A stretch of 30,938 bases of DNA, from the IMG/VR virus record IMGVR_UViG_3300009788_000240, positions 1 through 30,938 of that record; one strand, given 5' to 3'. Of this stretch, positions 12,966 to 20,436 are shown piece after piece (the first letter of the stretch is position 1; the number at the start of each line of letters is the position of its first letter). The stretch comes from a virus. The translations under genes were made by a program, and so were the position numbers. The notes under the pieces are model-generated. The model was not told the DNA's origin, ran no database searches, and saw nothing but the letters and a program-made list of their open reading frames with translations.

Positions 12966-13451
12966 ATGTCAGAAGAAAAAACAATTTCACAACAATTATT
13001 AGAGAAAGCAACTAAAGAAGGTAAAACTCCAATTCCTTTTTTAAGGTTAGCAATTCAAGTCAAGGGCGATGATGGTAAAAAGAAAGGAGTAAAAGGCACA
13101 GGTCCACACATCGTTAAATTTATTTCAGATAAAGCAGTTGAGATAGAAAACTATAAGACCAAAGAAAAGGAAAAAGGAGTAGAATATCTTTTTGAAAAGA
13201 ACGGACAGCAAAAGAGATACCAAAATTCAATTTATAATGAGAATGGAGAACTACATTATTTTGTAGCAAGAATGGCCGAAGTTCAAAAAGGCGAGACCAT
13301 AACTCTTGAATACAAGAAAATAGAGGGAAGTTTTAAAGGTTATAATTCAGTAGAAAGAGGAGGAGAACCTAAAGAGGAAGTTCCAGTAATTGAACAAGAC
13401 GATGAAATAAAAACTGAAGAGGAAGAAGCAATCAATTTAGATATACCCTAA
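12966..13451 (+). CDS. SSB-like single-stranded-DNA-binding protein
   Basis: 161 residues. A beta-rich core (PHIVKFISDKAVEIEN, GVEYLFEKN, YQNSIYNENGELHYF, ITLEYKKIEGS) compatible with an OB fold is followed by a linker and an acidic tail ending EEEEAINLDIP, similar to the SSB tail ending DIPF. The final Phe is missing. Position between an exonuclease gene and a NinB-like gene fits ssDNA binding during recombination or replication. Assignment rests on context and tail, not on strong sequence identity. Confidence 0.55.
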   Translation: MSEEKTISQQLLEKATKEGKTPIPFLRLAIQVKGDDGKKKGVKGTGPHIVKFISDKAVEIENYKTKEKEKGVEYLFEKNGQQKRYQNSIYNENGELHYFVARMAEVQKGETITLEYKKIEGSFKGYNSVERGGEPKEEVPVIEQDDEIKTEEEEAINLDIP

Positions 13452-13840
13452 TGAATCCAATTTTTGAAGGCAAAGTAGAAAAAGGAAAGATATTTTTAAA
13501 AGCTCCTGAAACTTTTAGAAGTTATAAAAAAACTTTTGAAGGAAAGAAAATTCAAGTAATTTTAAGAAAGTATAAGACATCAAGAAGTTTGCCTCAAAAC
13601 AATTATTATTTTGGTGTAGTAGTTAAAATGTTAGCAGACGAATTTGGCTATTCAACTCAAGAAATGCACGATGCTTTAAAGCTAGAGTTTTTAAGAAAAA
13701 CTGGGGGAATTTTAGAAACAGTTAGAAGCACTACCGATCTAACCACCACAGAGTTTGAAATGTTACTTGAGAAAATTAGAATATGGGCTTTAACAGAACA
13801 CGATGTAAAAATACCTTTGCCCAATGAGATTGAGATATGA
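13451..13840 (+). CDS. NinB-like recombination protein
   Basis: 129 residues. SRSLPQNNYYFGVVVKMLADEFGY, then EMHDALKLEFL, then STTDLTTTEFEMLLEKIRIWA and IPLPNE fit the NinB (lambda Orf) pattern of QN..Y....V..la...G...e.h..lK..fl and the later TT.L.t.eF...e.i..wA. Lambda Orf binds ssDNA and SSB and mediates recombination. Start overlaps the SSB-like stop by one base. Next gene overlaps by ATGA. Confidence 0.72.
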   Translation: MNPIFEGKVEKGKIFLKAPETFRSYKKTFEGKKIQVILRKYKTSRSLPQNNYYFGVVVKMLADEFGYSTQEMHDALKLEFLRKTGGILETVRSTTDLTTTEFEMLLEKIRIWALTEHDVKIPLPNEIEI

Positions 13841-14157
13841 TTAGCGGAGAAGAATCTCTATGGGTTGCACTAAAGTTTCAAGGATTTTTCGAAGATTATG
13901 ACACTTTCGAAGAATATAAGAACAGAAATAAGAAAGTAAAAACTGTTGCCCAAGCAGTAGAAGAAAATCAGATTAAGAAAAATATCAAAAAATCAGAGGA
14001 ACTTGAATTTTTAATAGCAAGTTATAATCCAAAGCCACGAAATCCAATAGAATTAAAAAAGTTTGAAGGAGAAAGAATGGAAAAAGAAGATAAAGAGTGG
14101 CGGCTAAAACATCTTTTAACAGATGAACACAGAGAGAGGTTTGATTCGTGGGGTTAA
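13837..14157 (+). CDS. Hypothetical protein of the recombination module
   Basis: 106 residues, highly charged, helical, no Cys. SLWVALKFQGFFEDYDTFEEY then basic and acidic helices. ATGA coupling to the NinB-like gene suggests co-translation. No family recognised. Confidence 0.6.
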   Translation: MISGEESLWVALKFQGFFEDYDTFEEYKNRNKKVKTVAQAVEENQIKKNIKKSEELEFLIASYNPKPRNPIELKKFEGERMEKEDKEWRLKHLLTDEHRERFDSWG

Positions 14158-14175
14158 TAAAAATAATAAATAAAT

Positions 14176-14346
14176 ATGAAGAAAGAATTAAACAAATGGC
14201 AAATAGGGATAAAGGTAGGAGAAAGAATGGATAGAATAGATAGCTTAGGATGGAGACAATTTCAATTCTATATATTGAAGTTTATTTCATTCCCTTCAGA
14301 AGGAAGAATGATAACTAAAGTAAAATATAAAGATTTTAATTTTTAA
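14176..14346 (+). CDS. Small hypothetical protein
   Basis: 56 residues, basic, MKKELNKWQIGIKVGERMDRIDSLGW then an aromatic beta-like end (FQFYILKFISFP). No SD, no recognised domain. Confidence 0.48.
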   Translation: MKKELNKWQIGIKVGERMDRIDSLGWRQFQFYILKFISFPSEGRMITKVKYKDFNF

Positions 14347-14353
14347 TTAATGA

Positions 14354-14743
14354 ATGAAAAGCAAAAGACAAAGATTAGTTAAAAAACTTGATGACGTATT
14401 TTCTAAATTTATTCGTCAAAGAGATACTGATGAAGATGGATTATGTTATTGTTATACCTGCACAACTATAAAAGACCTTAAAGAAATGGATGCAGGACAC
14501 TATATCAAGCGAGGTTGTATGAGAACCAGGTGGGACGAAAGAGATGTTCATGCTCAATGTACTACTTGTAATCGATTTAAAGGAGGAAGAATGGACGAAT
14601 ATGCTTTACATCTAATTAAGGACTATGGCGAAGGAATTATCGAAGAACTTATGCAACTGAAACACATGCCGGTTAAAAAACATACTATTGAAGAATTAGA
14701 GTGTTTAGTCAAACTCTATAAAGATAAATTAAAAAATACATGA
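14354..14743 (+). CDS. NinG/Rap-like recombination endonuclease
   Basis: 129 residues. CYCYTC (C31-C36), EMDAGHYIKRGCMRTRWDERDVHAQCTTCN (H49, H66, C69, C72), GGRMDEYALHLIKDYG are the hallmarks of NinG (lambda Rap), a zinc-dependent structure-specific nuclease that cuts recombination intermediates such as Holliday junctions and D-loops. Lambda NinG is longer; here the N-terminal extension is short. Together with the nuclease, SSB-like and NinB-like genes it completes a lambda-nin-style recombination set. Its stop overlaps the next start (ATGA). Confidence 0.82.
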   Translation: MKSKRQRLVKKLDDVFSKFIRQRDTDEDGLCYCYTCTTIKDLKEMDAGHYIKRGCMRTRWDERDVHAQCTTCNRFKGGRMDEYALHLIKDYGEGIIEELMQLKHMPVKKHTIEELECLVKLYKDKLKNT

Positions 14744-14880
14744 AAAAATTAGTAGAAGCATTTTTATTATTTAGTGGTATCGCTAGTTTGATAGCTGCCT
14801 ATTTTCAACAAAGTACACTTTGGTTAGGAGTAGGAGTTGCATGTTTAATTCTTCTCTTTGCCTTGCTTGTAGAAGATTAA
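14740..14880 (+). CDS. Tiny two-segment membrane protein
   Basis: 46 residues, two hydrophobic segments (AFLLFSGIASLIAAYF and LWLGVGVACLILLFALL) and acidic end VED. ATGA coupling to the NinG-like gene. Holin-like topology but far from the endolysin; function unknown. Confidence 0.55.
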   Translation: MKKLVEAFLLFSGIASLIAAYFQQSTLWLGVGVACLILLFALLVED

Positions 14881-14904
14881 AATGTTAGAATATAGTAATA
14901 AGAC

Positions 14905-14997
14905 ATGAGTAAAAAGAAAAAGCGTAAGAAGCAACACCGTCGAGATATTAGAAACCAACGCAAAAAAACGCATGTTAAAAATAAAACCTCTCAATGA
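14905..14997 (+). CDS. Very basic 30-residue peptide overlapping groES
   Basis: MSKKKKRKKQHRRDIRNQRK... with about half Lys/Arg. It ends 25 bases inside groES in another frame. The N-terminus resembles the basic start of the HNH protein at 5487, so it may be the relic of a similar gene. Translation would couple to groES. Nucleic-acid binding is likely if made. Confidence 0.4.
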   Translation: MSKKKKRKKQHRRDIRNQRKKTHVKNKTSQ

Positions 14998-15259
14998 TTT
15001 TGTATTTCTTCTATGGGAAAAGAAAAAAGAATCAAAATCAGGAATAGTATTAGCTGATGTTTCTAAATCTAGGCCTTCAAAAGCAAAGGTTATTGCTGTT
15101 GGTCCTGGCGAAATAGACAAAAGTGGAAAATTTAGGAAAGTTAATTTGAAAGTAGGAGATATTATTATTTTAGATCCGTTTATACCACAATCAATTAAGG
15201 TAGATGGAGAAGAGTATCTTGTTTGTCGAGAGAGAGATATATTTGCTAAGATATCTTAA
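14972..15259 (+). CDS. groES: GroES co-chaperonin (Cpn10)
   Basis: 95 residues, the usual Cpn10 length. Opening IKPLNDFVFL corresponds to the family's 'i.PL.DRV.v'; the mobile loop (about 17-32) carries GIVLADV, where IVL binds the GroEL apical domain. AKVIAVGPGE and VGDIIILDPF...IKVDGEEYLVCRERDIFA complete the barrel. It would form the lid of the phage or host chaperonin. The usual E of 'KEEKTAGGIVL' is replaced by a Lys/Ser-rich loop. Followed after 2 bases by an HNH gene, then the groEL locus. Confidence 0.93.
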   Translation: MLKIKPLNDFVFLLWEKKKESKSGIVLADVSKSRPSKAKVIAVGPGEIDKSGKFRKVNLKVGDIIILDPFIPQSIKVDGEEYLVCRERDIFAKIS

Positions 15260-15261
15260 AA

Positions 15262-15795
15262 ATGCCAAAAGGAATTCCAAAGAGTGGAAAAAACAAAGGG
15301 TGGTTTAAGAAAGGAGATAAGATAAATCTGGGGAAAGTAACAACAGAAAAAACTAAGCAGAAATTAAGAAAAATAAATATAGGTAGGAAACATACTAAAA
15401 AAGTAAAAAAGAAAATAGCTCAGTCTTCTAAAAAAAGATGGAAAAACCCAGAATATAAGAAGAGAGTTAGCAAGAAAATTAGCGAGGCGTTGAAAGGGAA
15501 GAAATGCCCGTGGGCTACTCCTCCACATTATCGGGGAAGTAAAAATCCAGCTTGGAAAGGAGGTGTTACCACCGAAAATGATAAAATAAGAAGGAGTATT
15601 GAATATCGACTATGGAGAGAATCAGTCTTTGCGAGGGATAATTGGACTTGCCAGGAGTGTGGAAAAAGAAAATTGATACTAAACGCACATCACATTAAAA
15701 GTTTTGCAAGAAACAAAAAATTGAGAACATCTATAGAAAATGGCGTTACATTATGTCGAAAATGCCATATAGAAGTTCATAAAAATATAAACTAA
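15262..15795 (+). CDS. HNH homing endonuclease with NUMOD3 repeats, between groES and groEL
   Basis: 177 residues. MPKGIPKSGKNKGWFKKGDK, then several Ser/Lys-rich NUMOD3-like repeats (INIGRKHTKKVKKK, ISEALKGKK), a GSKNPAWKGG turn, and the HNH core WTCQECGKRKLILNAHHIKSFA...NGVTLCRKCHIEVH. This is the layout of phage homing endonucleases. It is inserted in the same operon as groES and groEL with no own promoter or leader seen, unlike those at 3324 and 5911. Confidence 0.88.
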   Translation: MPKGIPKSGKNKGWFKKGDKINLGKVTTEKTKQKLRKINIGRKHTKKVKKKIAQSSKKRWKNPEYKKRVSKKISEALKGKKCPWATPPHYRGSKNPAWKGGVTTENDKIRRSIEYRLWRESVFARDNWTCQECGKRKLILNAHHIKSFARNKKLRTSIENGVTLCRKCHIEVHKNIN

Positions 15796-15800
15796 AAAAC

Positions 15801-16094
15801 ATGGAAGAAAAAAAAGAACAAGTAATTCAATTAAGTGTCTTAGATGGATTAAGAGCATTTCATAATACACATTTAGAGAAGTTTTTGACTCATAAAATAA
15901 ACGCAATTTATTACTCTGAAATGAAACCTAATGATGTTGCAAAAATAATGATGATACCAAGTGGTAATCCACAACTACCACCTACAAGAAGAGATATTAA
16001 GGCAAAAGATGCTTTAACTGAGGCAACAAAAGCAAGAAATCATCAAGATCATATTTTAAGAATTATTAAACGTTTGATTAAAGAAGAAAAATGA
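15801..16094 (+). CDS. Small hypothetical protein before groEL
   Basis: 97 residues, MEEKKEQVIQLSVLDGLRAFHNTHLEKFL... with a central PSGNPQLPPTRRDIKA loop and helical ends; no Cys. It overlaps groEL by ATGA, so it is translated together with it. No family recognised; a chaperonin adaptor or substrate is conceivable but unsupported. Confidence 0.62.
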   Translation: MEEKKEQVIQLSVLDGLRAFHNTHLEKFLTHKINAIYYSEMKPNDVAKIMMIPSGNPQLPPTRRDIKAKDALTEATKARNHQDHILRIIKRLIKEEK

Positions 16095-17680
16095 ACAAAC
16101 AAATACTATTTTCTGACGAGGCTAGAAAGAAGCTTCAAAAAGGAGTAGACATTCTATCTAATGCAGTCAAGGTTACTTTAGGACCTAAAGGAAGAGTGGT
16201 CGCTTTCAAAAAAGGAACTTCTACTTTTTCATTAGACGGAGTTACTGTGGCTAATAATGTAGAACTGAAAGACCCTGTTGAAGCTATGGGCTGTGATTTA
16301 GTCAAAGATATAGCTAACAAGACTGATAAGGAAGCAGGAGACGGAACCACGACGGCTACAATTCTTGCTCAACATATTTTAAAAGAAGGATTAAAAGCTA
16401 TGGCCGCAGGTGTAGATGTAATTGAGTTAAAGAAAGGTTTGCTTATGGGTTTAGAAATAGCAGTAGGAACAATTAAAAAGATGGCCAAGCCACTCACTAA
16501 AGATAAAGATGTCGAGAGTGTAGGAACTATCGCCTCAAGGGATGCTAAGATTGGAAGAACTATTGCAGATATTATTAAAAAGATTGGTAAAGACGCAATT
16601 ATAGCAGTAGAAGAATCTCATACTATTGGACTCCAGCAAGAGATAGTCAAAGGACTTCAGATTGATAAAGGTTTTATTTCTCCATACATGATAACTCATC
16701 CCGAGAGAATGGAGACTATTATAGAAAAACCTTATATATTAGTAACATCTCAAGCAATCAGCACTAACGAAGAAATCATTGGAGTATTAGACGAAGTTTA
16801 TGGAGCTGATAATAAAGCTCTTTTAATTATAGCTGATGACGTTTCCGGTGAAGCATTGCCTACTGTTGTTTTAAACAAGATTAGAGGAAAACTTAGAATT
16901 GCAGCAGTTAAAGCTCCAGGTTATGGAAATGACAAACAAAACAAACTACAAGACATTTCTATTCTTACAGGAGCTAAGTTAATTACTGAAGAAATAGGAA
17001 TAAAAGTTGAAGATGTAGGATTAACTGAATTAGGGCAAGCCGATAGAGTAATTATAAGTAAAGACAAAACTACAATTATTGGAGGTGGAGGCAGTAAGTC
17101 AGCAATCAATAAAAGGATCAAAGAGTTAACTTTAGCAATGAAGAAAGAAGAATCAGACTATCAGAAAGAATTATTGAAAAAGAGAATTGCTAAACTTAAA
17201 GGTGGTATTGCTATAATTAAAGTAGGAACAATCTCTGAACAAGAGAACAAAGAAAAGAGATACAGAATTGAAGACGCAGTTCGAGCTACAATGTCAGCAA
17301 TCGAGGAAGGAATTGTACCTGGCGCTGGAATGACCCTGATTCAAGCTTCGAAAGAAATAGAAAAGAAAATGTTATTAGAAAAGAATATGAGTACAAGACT
17401 AGGATTAGGAATTTTATACAACGCAATCAGAGAACCAGCCAAGCAGATTATTCTTAACGCAGGAGGTAAGCCAGATGTTATATTAGAAAAGACAAAAGAC
17501 AGTGTGTCAAGAGGTTATAATTCAGCAACAGGAGAATATGTTGATTTACTAAAGGCAGGAATAATAGACCCAGCAAAAGTTGTAAGAGTAGCATTAGAAA
17601 ATGCAGTGAGTGTAATTTCTCTATTCTTAATAACAGAGGTTGTAATAGTCGATTTACCAGAGGAAAAAGATAAAAAATAA
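16091..17680 (+). CDS. groEL: GroEL chaperonin (Cpn60)
   Basis: 529 residues against 548 in E. coli. [23 protein letters not shown] (D49, cf. D52), [12 protein letters not shown] (D84, cf. D87), a full apical domain ([47 protein letters not shown]) and [23 protein letters not shown] (cf. D398) show an intact ATPase and hinge. In the apical substrate site, E. coli Y199 and F204 are replaced by Phe and Met. The C-terminal GGM repeat tail is missing; it ends LPEEKDKK. It would assemble the folding chamber with the GroES at 14972. Start overlaps the previous stop (ATGA). Confidence 0.96.
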   Translation: MNKQILFSDEARKKLQKGVDILSNAVKVTLGPKGRVVAFKKGTSTFSLDGVTVANNVELKDPVEAMGCDLVKDIANKTDKEAGDGTTTATILAQHILKEGLKAMAAGVDVIELKKGLLMGLEIAVGTIKKMAKPLTKDKDVESVGTIASRDAKIGRTIADIIKKIGKDAIIAVEESHTIGLQQEIVKGLQIDKGFISPYMITHPERMETIIEKPYILVTSQAISTNEEIIGVLDEVYGADNKALLIIADDVSGEALPTVVLNKIRGKLRIAAVKAPGYGNDKQNKLQDISILTGAKLITEEIGIKVEDVGLTELGQADRVIISKDKTTIIGGGGSKSAINKRIKELTLAMKKEESDYQKELLKKRIAKLKGGIAIIKVGTISEQENKEKRYRIEDAVRATMSAIEEGIVPGAGMTLIQASKEIEKKMLLEKNMSTRLGLGILYNAIREPAKQIILNAGGKPDVILEKTKDSVSRGYNSATGEYVDLLKAGIIDPAKVVRVALENAVSVISLFLITEVVIVDLPEEKDKK

Positions 17681-17691
17681 TTAATAAAAAC

Positions 17692-17823
17692 ATGAGTAAA
17701 TTAGGAAATTTTTTATTCACAATAGAAGAAATAATGAAAAGATTGTTTTCAATTTCTCTTTGCATTGCAGGAATAATTGTAACTTATGAAGTCGTTGTTT
17801 ATTTCATCGAGAGTTTAATATAA
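17692..17823 (+). CDS. Tiny membrane protein
   Basis: 43 residues with one hydrophobic segment (LFSISLCIAGIIVTYEVVVYFI). Function unknown; part of the chaperonin operon by spacing. Confidence 0.45.
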   Translation: MSKLGNFLFTIEEIMKRLFSISLCIAGIIVTYEVVVYFIESLI

Positions 17824-17836
17824 AGTAAGTAGTAAT

Positions 17837-18223
17837 ATGAACTACAAACTAGCAAAACAATTAAAAGAGGCAGGGTTTCCACAGAATATATTTCTTGGAA
17901 GTAGGTATTTTGATTTAGAAAATGAATGTTCATTATCAATAATAAATTCTGTGCCAATGGGAGATATTTCAGTAAAAGATTGGCTTAAGGTTCCGACCCT
18001 TTTAGAACTAATAGAGAATTGCAAAACAACTATTCGCCTTACTATTTACGATTCAACAAGGGTGATGGAAGGAATTAAAGGTAAAGGTTTTGGTAGAAGG
18101 AATTGGGCAAAAGCAGAAGCATTAGGAGTTTTTACAGGAAAAGATAAGAATCCAGTTTGTGCAGAAGCTAAAGACGAAGATGACGCAATGGCTAAATTAT
18201 ATATAAAGTTAAACAAGAAATGA
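17837..18223 (+). CDS. Conserved-type phage hypothetical protein
   Basis: 128 residues. MNYKLAKQLKEAGFPQN, VPTLLELIENC and the end AEDEDDAMAKLYIKLNKK-like pattern (AKDEDDAMAKLYIKLN) match a family of small phage proteins that I recall from many tailed phages (the 'LA..LK.AGFPQ...P.L.EL.EA...EA.A.LWL.L' pattern). No function is established. It lies just before the terminase genes and is coupled to the next ORF by ATGA. Confidence 0.75.
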   Translation: MNYKLAKQLKEAGFPQNIFLGSRYFDLENECSLSIINSVPMGDISVKDWLKVPTLLELIENCKTTIRLTIYDSTRVMEGIKGKGFGRRNWAKAEALGVFTGKDKNPVCAEAKDEDDAMAKLYIKLNKK

Positions 18224-18393
18224 ATATAGGAGCAATTACACTTTTAATGTTTATAATAACAAGTCCTATTATTGTCGTGTGGTTAACGCGACTTATTGAT
18301 ATAGAAGAATGTGTTGATAGCATAATACTACCATTAGAGATTCAAGCATTAGAAGAAATGTTAGAACAAGCCAATGAAAAAACTACTAACTAA
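18220..18393 (+). CDS. Small membrane protein overlapping terS
   Basis: 57 residues: an N-terminal membrane segment (TLLMFIITSPIIVVWL) then an acidic helical tail (IEEC...EIQALEEMLEQANE). ATGA overlap at its start, 20-base overlap with terS at its end. Function unknown. Confidence 0.52.
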   Translation: MNIGAITLLMFIITSPIIVVWLTRLIDIEECVDSIILPLEIQALEEMLEQANEKTTN

Positions 18394-18889
18394 ATCAGAG
18401 ATAAAACAGAAGGAAGCATTCTTTATTTATTTCAATTTAGGTAAGAGTAGAAGTCTAAAAAAATTAGATCAACTTTGTATCAAAAAAGGCATAAAAGTAA
18501 GCATGGGTAGTTTAAGGGTTTGGAGTGTTGGAAATGATTGGGTGAGAAAAACTAGGGCAATGGATAATTCAGTATTAGATATAGTTAAAAGAACGGCTGT
18601 GGATGATAAAGTATTAAGCAAAGAACGAATCTTAGAAATGACAAAGATTGTAATGGAAAAGGCTGTTGAGCAGATAGAGAAAGGAAAAGTAATTCCAACG
18701 CCATCAGATTTCAAGAAAATGTGGGAAGTGAGTAGAATAGAAATGGATAAACCAATTGGAAAAGAAGCCTTAATGTTGAGACCTGCCTTGAATATCTTCT
18801 TAACGAAGAACACAAACATTTTAAAAGTCGTAGCTAAAACAAGTGAAGAAATCAAAGAAGCTCTTCATAAGGAGATAGAAGAAGAATGA
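18374..18889 (+). CDS. terS: Terminase small subunit
   Basis: 171 residues. FFIYFNLGKSRSLKKLDQLC...SMGSLRVWSVGNDWVRK resembles the N-terminal helix-turn-helix of small terminases, with SR.L..L....S..TL..WS...W..R. A helical oligomerisation region follows (DDKVLSKERILEMTKIVMEKAVEQIEKG). The subunit recognises packaging sites and hands DNA to the large subunit at 20430. It is separated from terL by several tiny ORFs, and its stop is coupled to a 22-residue ORF. Confidence 0.74.
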   Translation: MKKLLTKSEIKQKEAFFIYFNLGKSRSLKKLDQLCIKKGIKVSMGSLRVWSVGNDWVRKTRAMDNSVLDIVKRTAVDDKVLSKERILEMTKIVMEKAVEQIEKGKVIPTPSDFKKMWEVSRIEMDKPIGKEALMLRPALNIFLTKNTNILKVVAKTSEEIKEALHKEIEEE

Positions 18890-18954
18890 CAATTCCTGAA
18901 ACAGTCTTTGTAATAATGTTTATACTATGGTTAATTCAACCTAAAGAATTATGA
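18886..18954 (+). CDS. 22-residue hydrophobic micro-ORF with ATGA at both ends
   Basis: MTIPETVFVIMFILWLIQPKEL: one membrane segment. Its ATG overlaps the terS stop and its own stop overlaps the next ATG, each as ATGA, so ribosomes could pass from terS through it to 18951. This double coupling argues for real translation even at this length. Confidence 0.45.
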   Translation: MTIPETVFVIMFILWLIQPKEL

Positions 18955-19196
18955 AAGAAAAACTAATTAAAAGCAGTGAAATATGGAGAGGCCATGACGA
19001 AATATCTATTTTTGAAGATGAGTTTATTGTAGATGTTAGTAGTGTGTTAGGTGCTTATTGTGGATCATTTATCTGCAACGAAAAAACGTTCATAGAGCTA
19101 GAAAAGTTTAATAAAAGTAGTAAAGGGGCTAATTATTTTAATAGAAGAGGATATAAAACTATACAAAAATTGTTGTGGTTTAGATTAATAATTTAA
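18951..19196 (+). CDS. Small hypothetical protein
   Basis: 81 residues, MKEKLIKSSEIWRGHDEISIFEDEFIVDVSS... a beta-rich start, with CGSFICNEKTF in the middle and basic end. Coupled by ATGA to the preceding micro-ORF. No family recognised. Confidence 0.58.
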   Translation: MKEKLIKSSEIWRGHDEISIFEDEFIVDVSSVLGAYCGSFICNEKTFIELEKFNKSSKGANYFNRRGYKTIQKLLWFRLII

Positions 19197-19208
19197 TAAT
19201 AAAAAACT

Positions 19209-19391
19209 ATGAAGATACCAAACAATATAAAAACATTAACAAAGTTAAGCGATTGGTGTGAGAAAAACAACCCAAAAACAATAGAAATAAGCAAGAGTGC
19301 AAACATTAAATTGATTAGAGAGTTTGATAATAAAAACTATCAGTGGAGTTGGGAGTGGTTTAGAGGTATTAAACTAAACTATTTAAAATGA
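19209..19391 (+). CDS. Small hypothetical protein, paralogue of 19739
   Basis: 60 residues. MKIPNNIKTLTKLSDWCEKNNPKTIEI aligns along its length with the gene at 19739 (MKLPNNIATLTELGSWCDKNNPDVIEI), including WC.KNNP, the REF/QEF motif and the C-terminal YLK. A local duplication with two unrelated ORFs between. Function unknown. Confidence 0.6.
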   Translation: MKIPNNIKTLTKLSDWCEKNNPKTIEISKSANIKLIREFDNKNYQWSWEWFRGIKLNYLK

Positions 19392-19633
19392 TTAAATTTT
19401 TATTAGGAGTATTACTAGGCCATCTAATCTCTACGTTTATAACAAACAAGAGAGGTTTTGAGATTAAAATTGATAAGAAGGGTGAGAATGTAACACTCGA
19501 GCCAATCAATCCAAAGCGTAAGGTTGAGTTTATTGGTGAGCCAACACGTCAAGAGGTTGATGAGGCAGAGAGACCTAAAGGATTAAGTCGGTTCTTTAAA
19601 TTATTCGCTAAACCAGCAAAGGAAGATGATTAA
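19388..19633 (+). CDS. Small membrane-anchored protein
   Basis: 81 residues: hydrophobic N-terminus (FLLGVLLGHLISTFI), then a polar cytoplasmic domain (GENVTLEPINPKRKVEF) and basic/acidic tail. Overlaps both neighbours. Function unknown. Confidence 0.55.
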   Translation: MIKFLLGVLLGHLISTFITNKRGFEIKIDKKGENVTLEPINPKRKVEFIGEPTRQEVDEAERPKGLSRFFKLFAKPAKEDD

Positions 19634-19742
19634 GATAACAATCAATCACGTTATAAGTATCCTTTTAATAACCAACATATTTTTATACATTGTTGCTGGA
19701 TTTTATATTACTTATCAATTAATAAAATTTTACTTATTATGA
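19626..19742 (+). CDS. Tiny membrane protein
   Basis: 38 residues, mostly hydrophobic (ISILLITNIFLYIVAGFYI). Overlaps both neighbours (8 bases, then ATGA). Function unknown. Confidence 0.45.
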   Translation: MIKITINHVISILLITNIFLYIVAGFYITYQLIKFYLL

Positions 19743-19936
19743 AATTACCAAACAATATAGCGACACTAACAGAATTAGGCAGTTGGTGTGATAAAAACAA
19801 TCCAGATGTAATAGAGATAGAGGAGAAGGCTGAAATAAGAACTATCCAAGAGTTTAATCCTGAATCTCCAAGTTTTTGGGGTAATTGGAAATACTTTAGA
19901 CAATATCCAATAAAATACTTAAAGAAGTTCTTATGA
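19739..19936 (+). CDS. Small hypothetical protein, paralogue of 19209
   Basis: 65 residues, see 19209: MKLPNNIATLTELGSWCDKNNP. Slightly longer C-terminus (YLKKFL). Its N-terminal half is better conserved than the C-terminal half, suggesting the WC.KNNP region is functional. ATGA coupling on both sides. Confidence 0.6.
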   Translation: MKLPNNIATLTELGSWCDKNNPDVIEIEEKAEIRTIQEFNPESPSFWGNWKYFRQYPIKYLKKFL

Positions 19937-20436
19937 ACGAAGTAGAAAGACTAACTCAAAGGACTAAAGAAATACAGAAAGAACTAGCTAAAGACAAAGA
20001 AAGAAGGAAGCCCAAGCCAAACGAGAGAATGGATGACGACATTCCTCAATTCTTAAAGTCTTATGATTTTTGGTGTGATACTTGCCAGGAGGATTTTGTT
20101 TCATCAGCAAGAAAAACAAGTTATAGGTTAGATGGCCATAAGATCTCAACAATCAGAGGAATATGTCCTGAATGTGGAAAGGAGGCAATTAGGTATGCTA
20201 CCCACAGGGACCAAGACCCTTATTACAACAAATCTCGTAAGATAAGACGACAAAGGAATGAATACGCCTTAGACTTCCTTAGAGCAGGTCAATTTGGATT
20301 TAAAACTCAATATGGAGAACCTTATGAAGAGTTCAATAAAAGACTGGCAAGAATAGATGAGAAGAGATTCAATAAGAAATTAAGAACAGGATTAAGGGGA
20401 TTATCACTAAAAGAAAAAGAACTACGTAGATGGTAA
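19933..20436 (+). CDS. Zinc-ribbon protein next to terL
   Basis: 167 residues. A basic helical N-terminus, then SYDFWCDTCQEDF and GICPECGKEAIRYATHRDQDPYY form a zinc ribbon; the C-terminal half is basic and helical. Proteins with this 'SYDF.C..C..DF' ribbon sit beside GpA-type terminases in phages I recall. Possibly DNA binding in packaging. Overlaps terL by 7 bases. Confidence 0.65.
   Translation: MNEVERLTQRTKEIQKELAKDKERRKPKPNERMDDDIPQFLKSYDFWCDTCQEDFVSSARKTSYRLDGHKISTIRGICPECGKEAIRYATHRDQDPYYNKSRKIRRQRNEYALDFLRAGQFGFKTQYGEPYEEFNKRLARIDEKRFNKKLRTGLRGLSLKEKELRRW

Noticed and set aside
14740-14880. A second holin
   Set aside because: Topology fits but it is far from the endolysin, next to recombination genes; no support beyond hydrophobicity.
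17478-17765. Reverse-strand ORFs such as the one over the groEL end
   Set aside because: They are shadows of strong forward genes, with leucine-rich low-complexity translations and no start signals.
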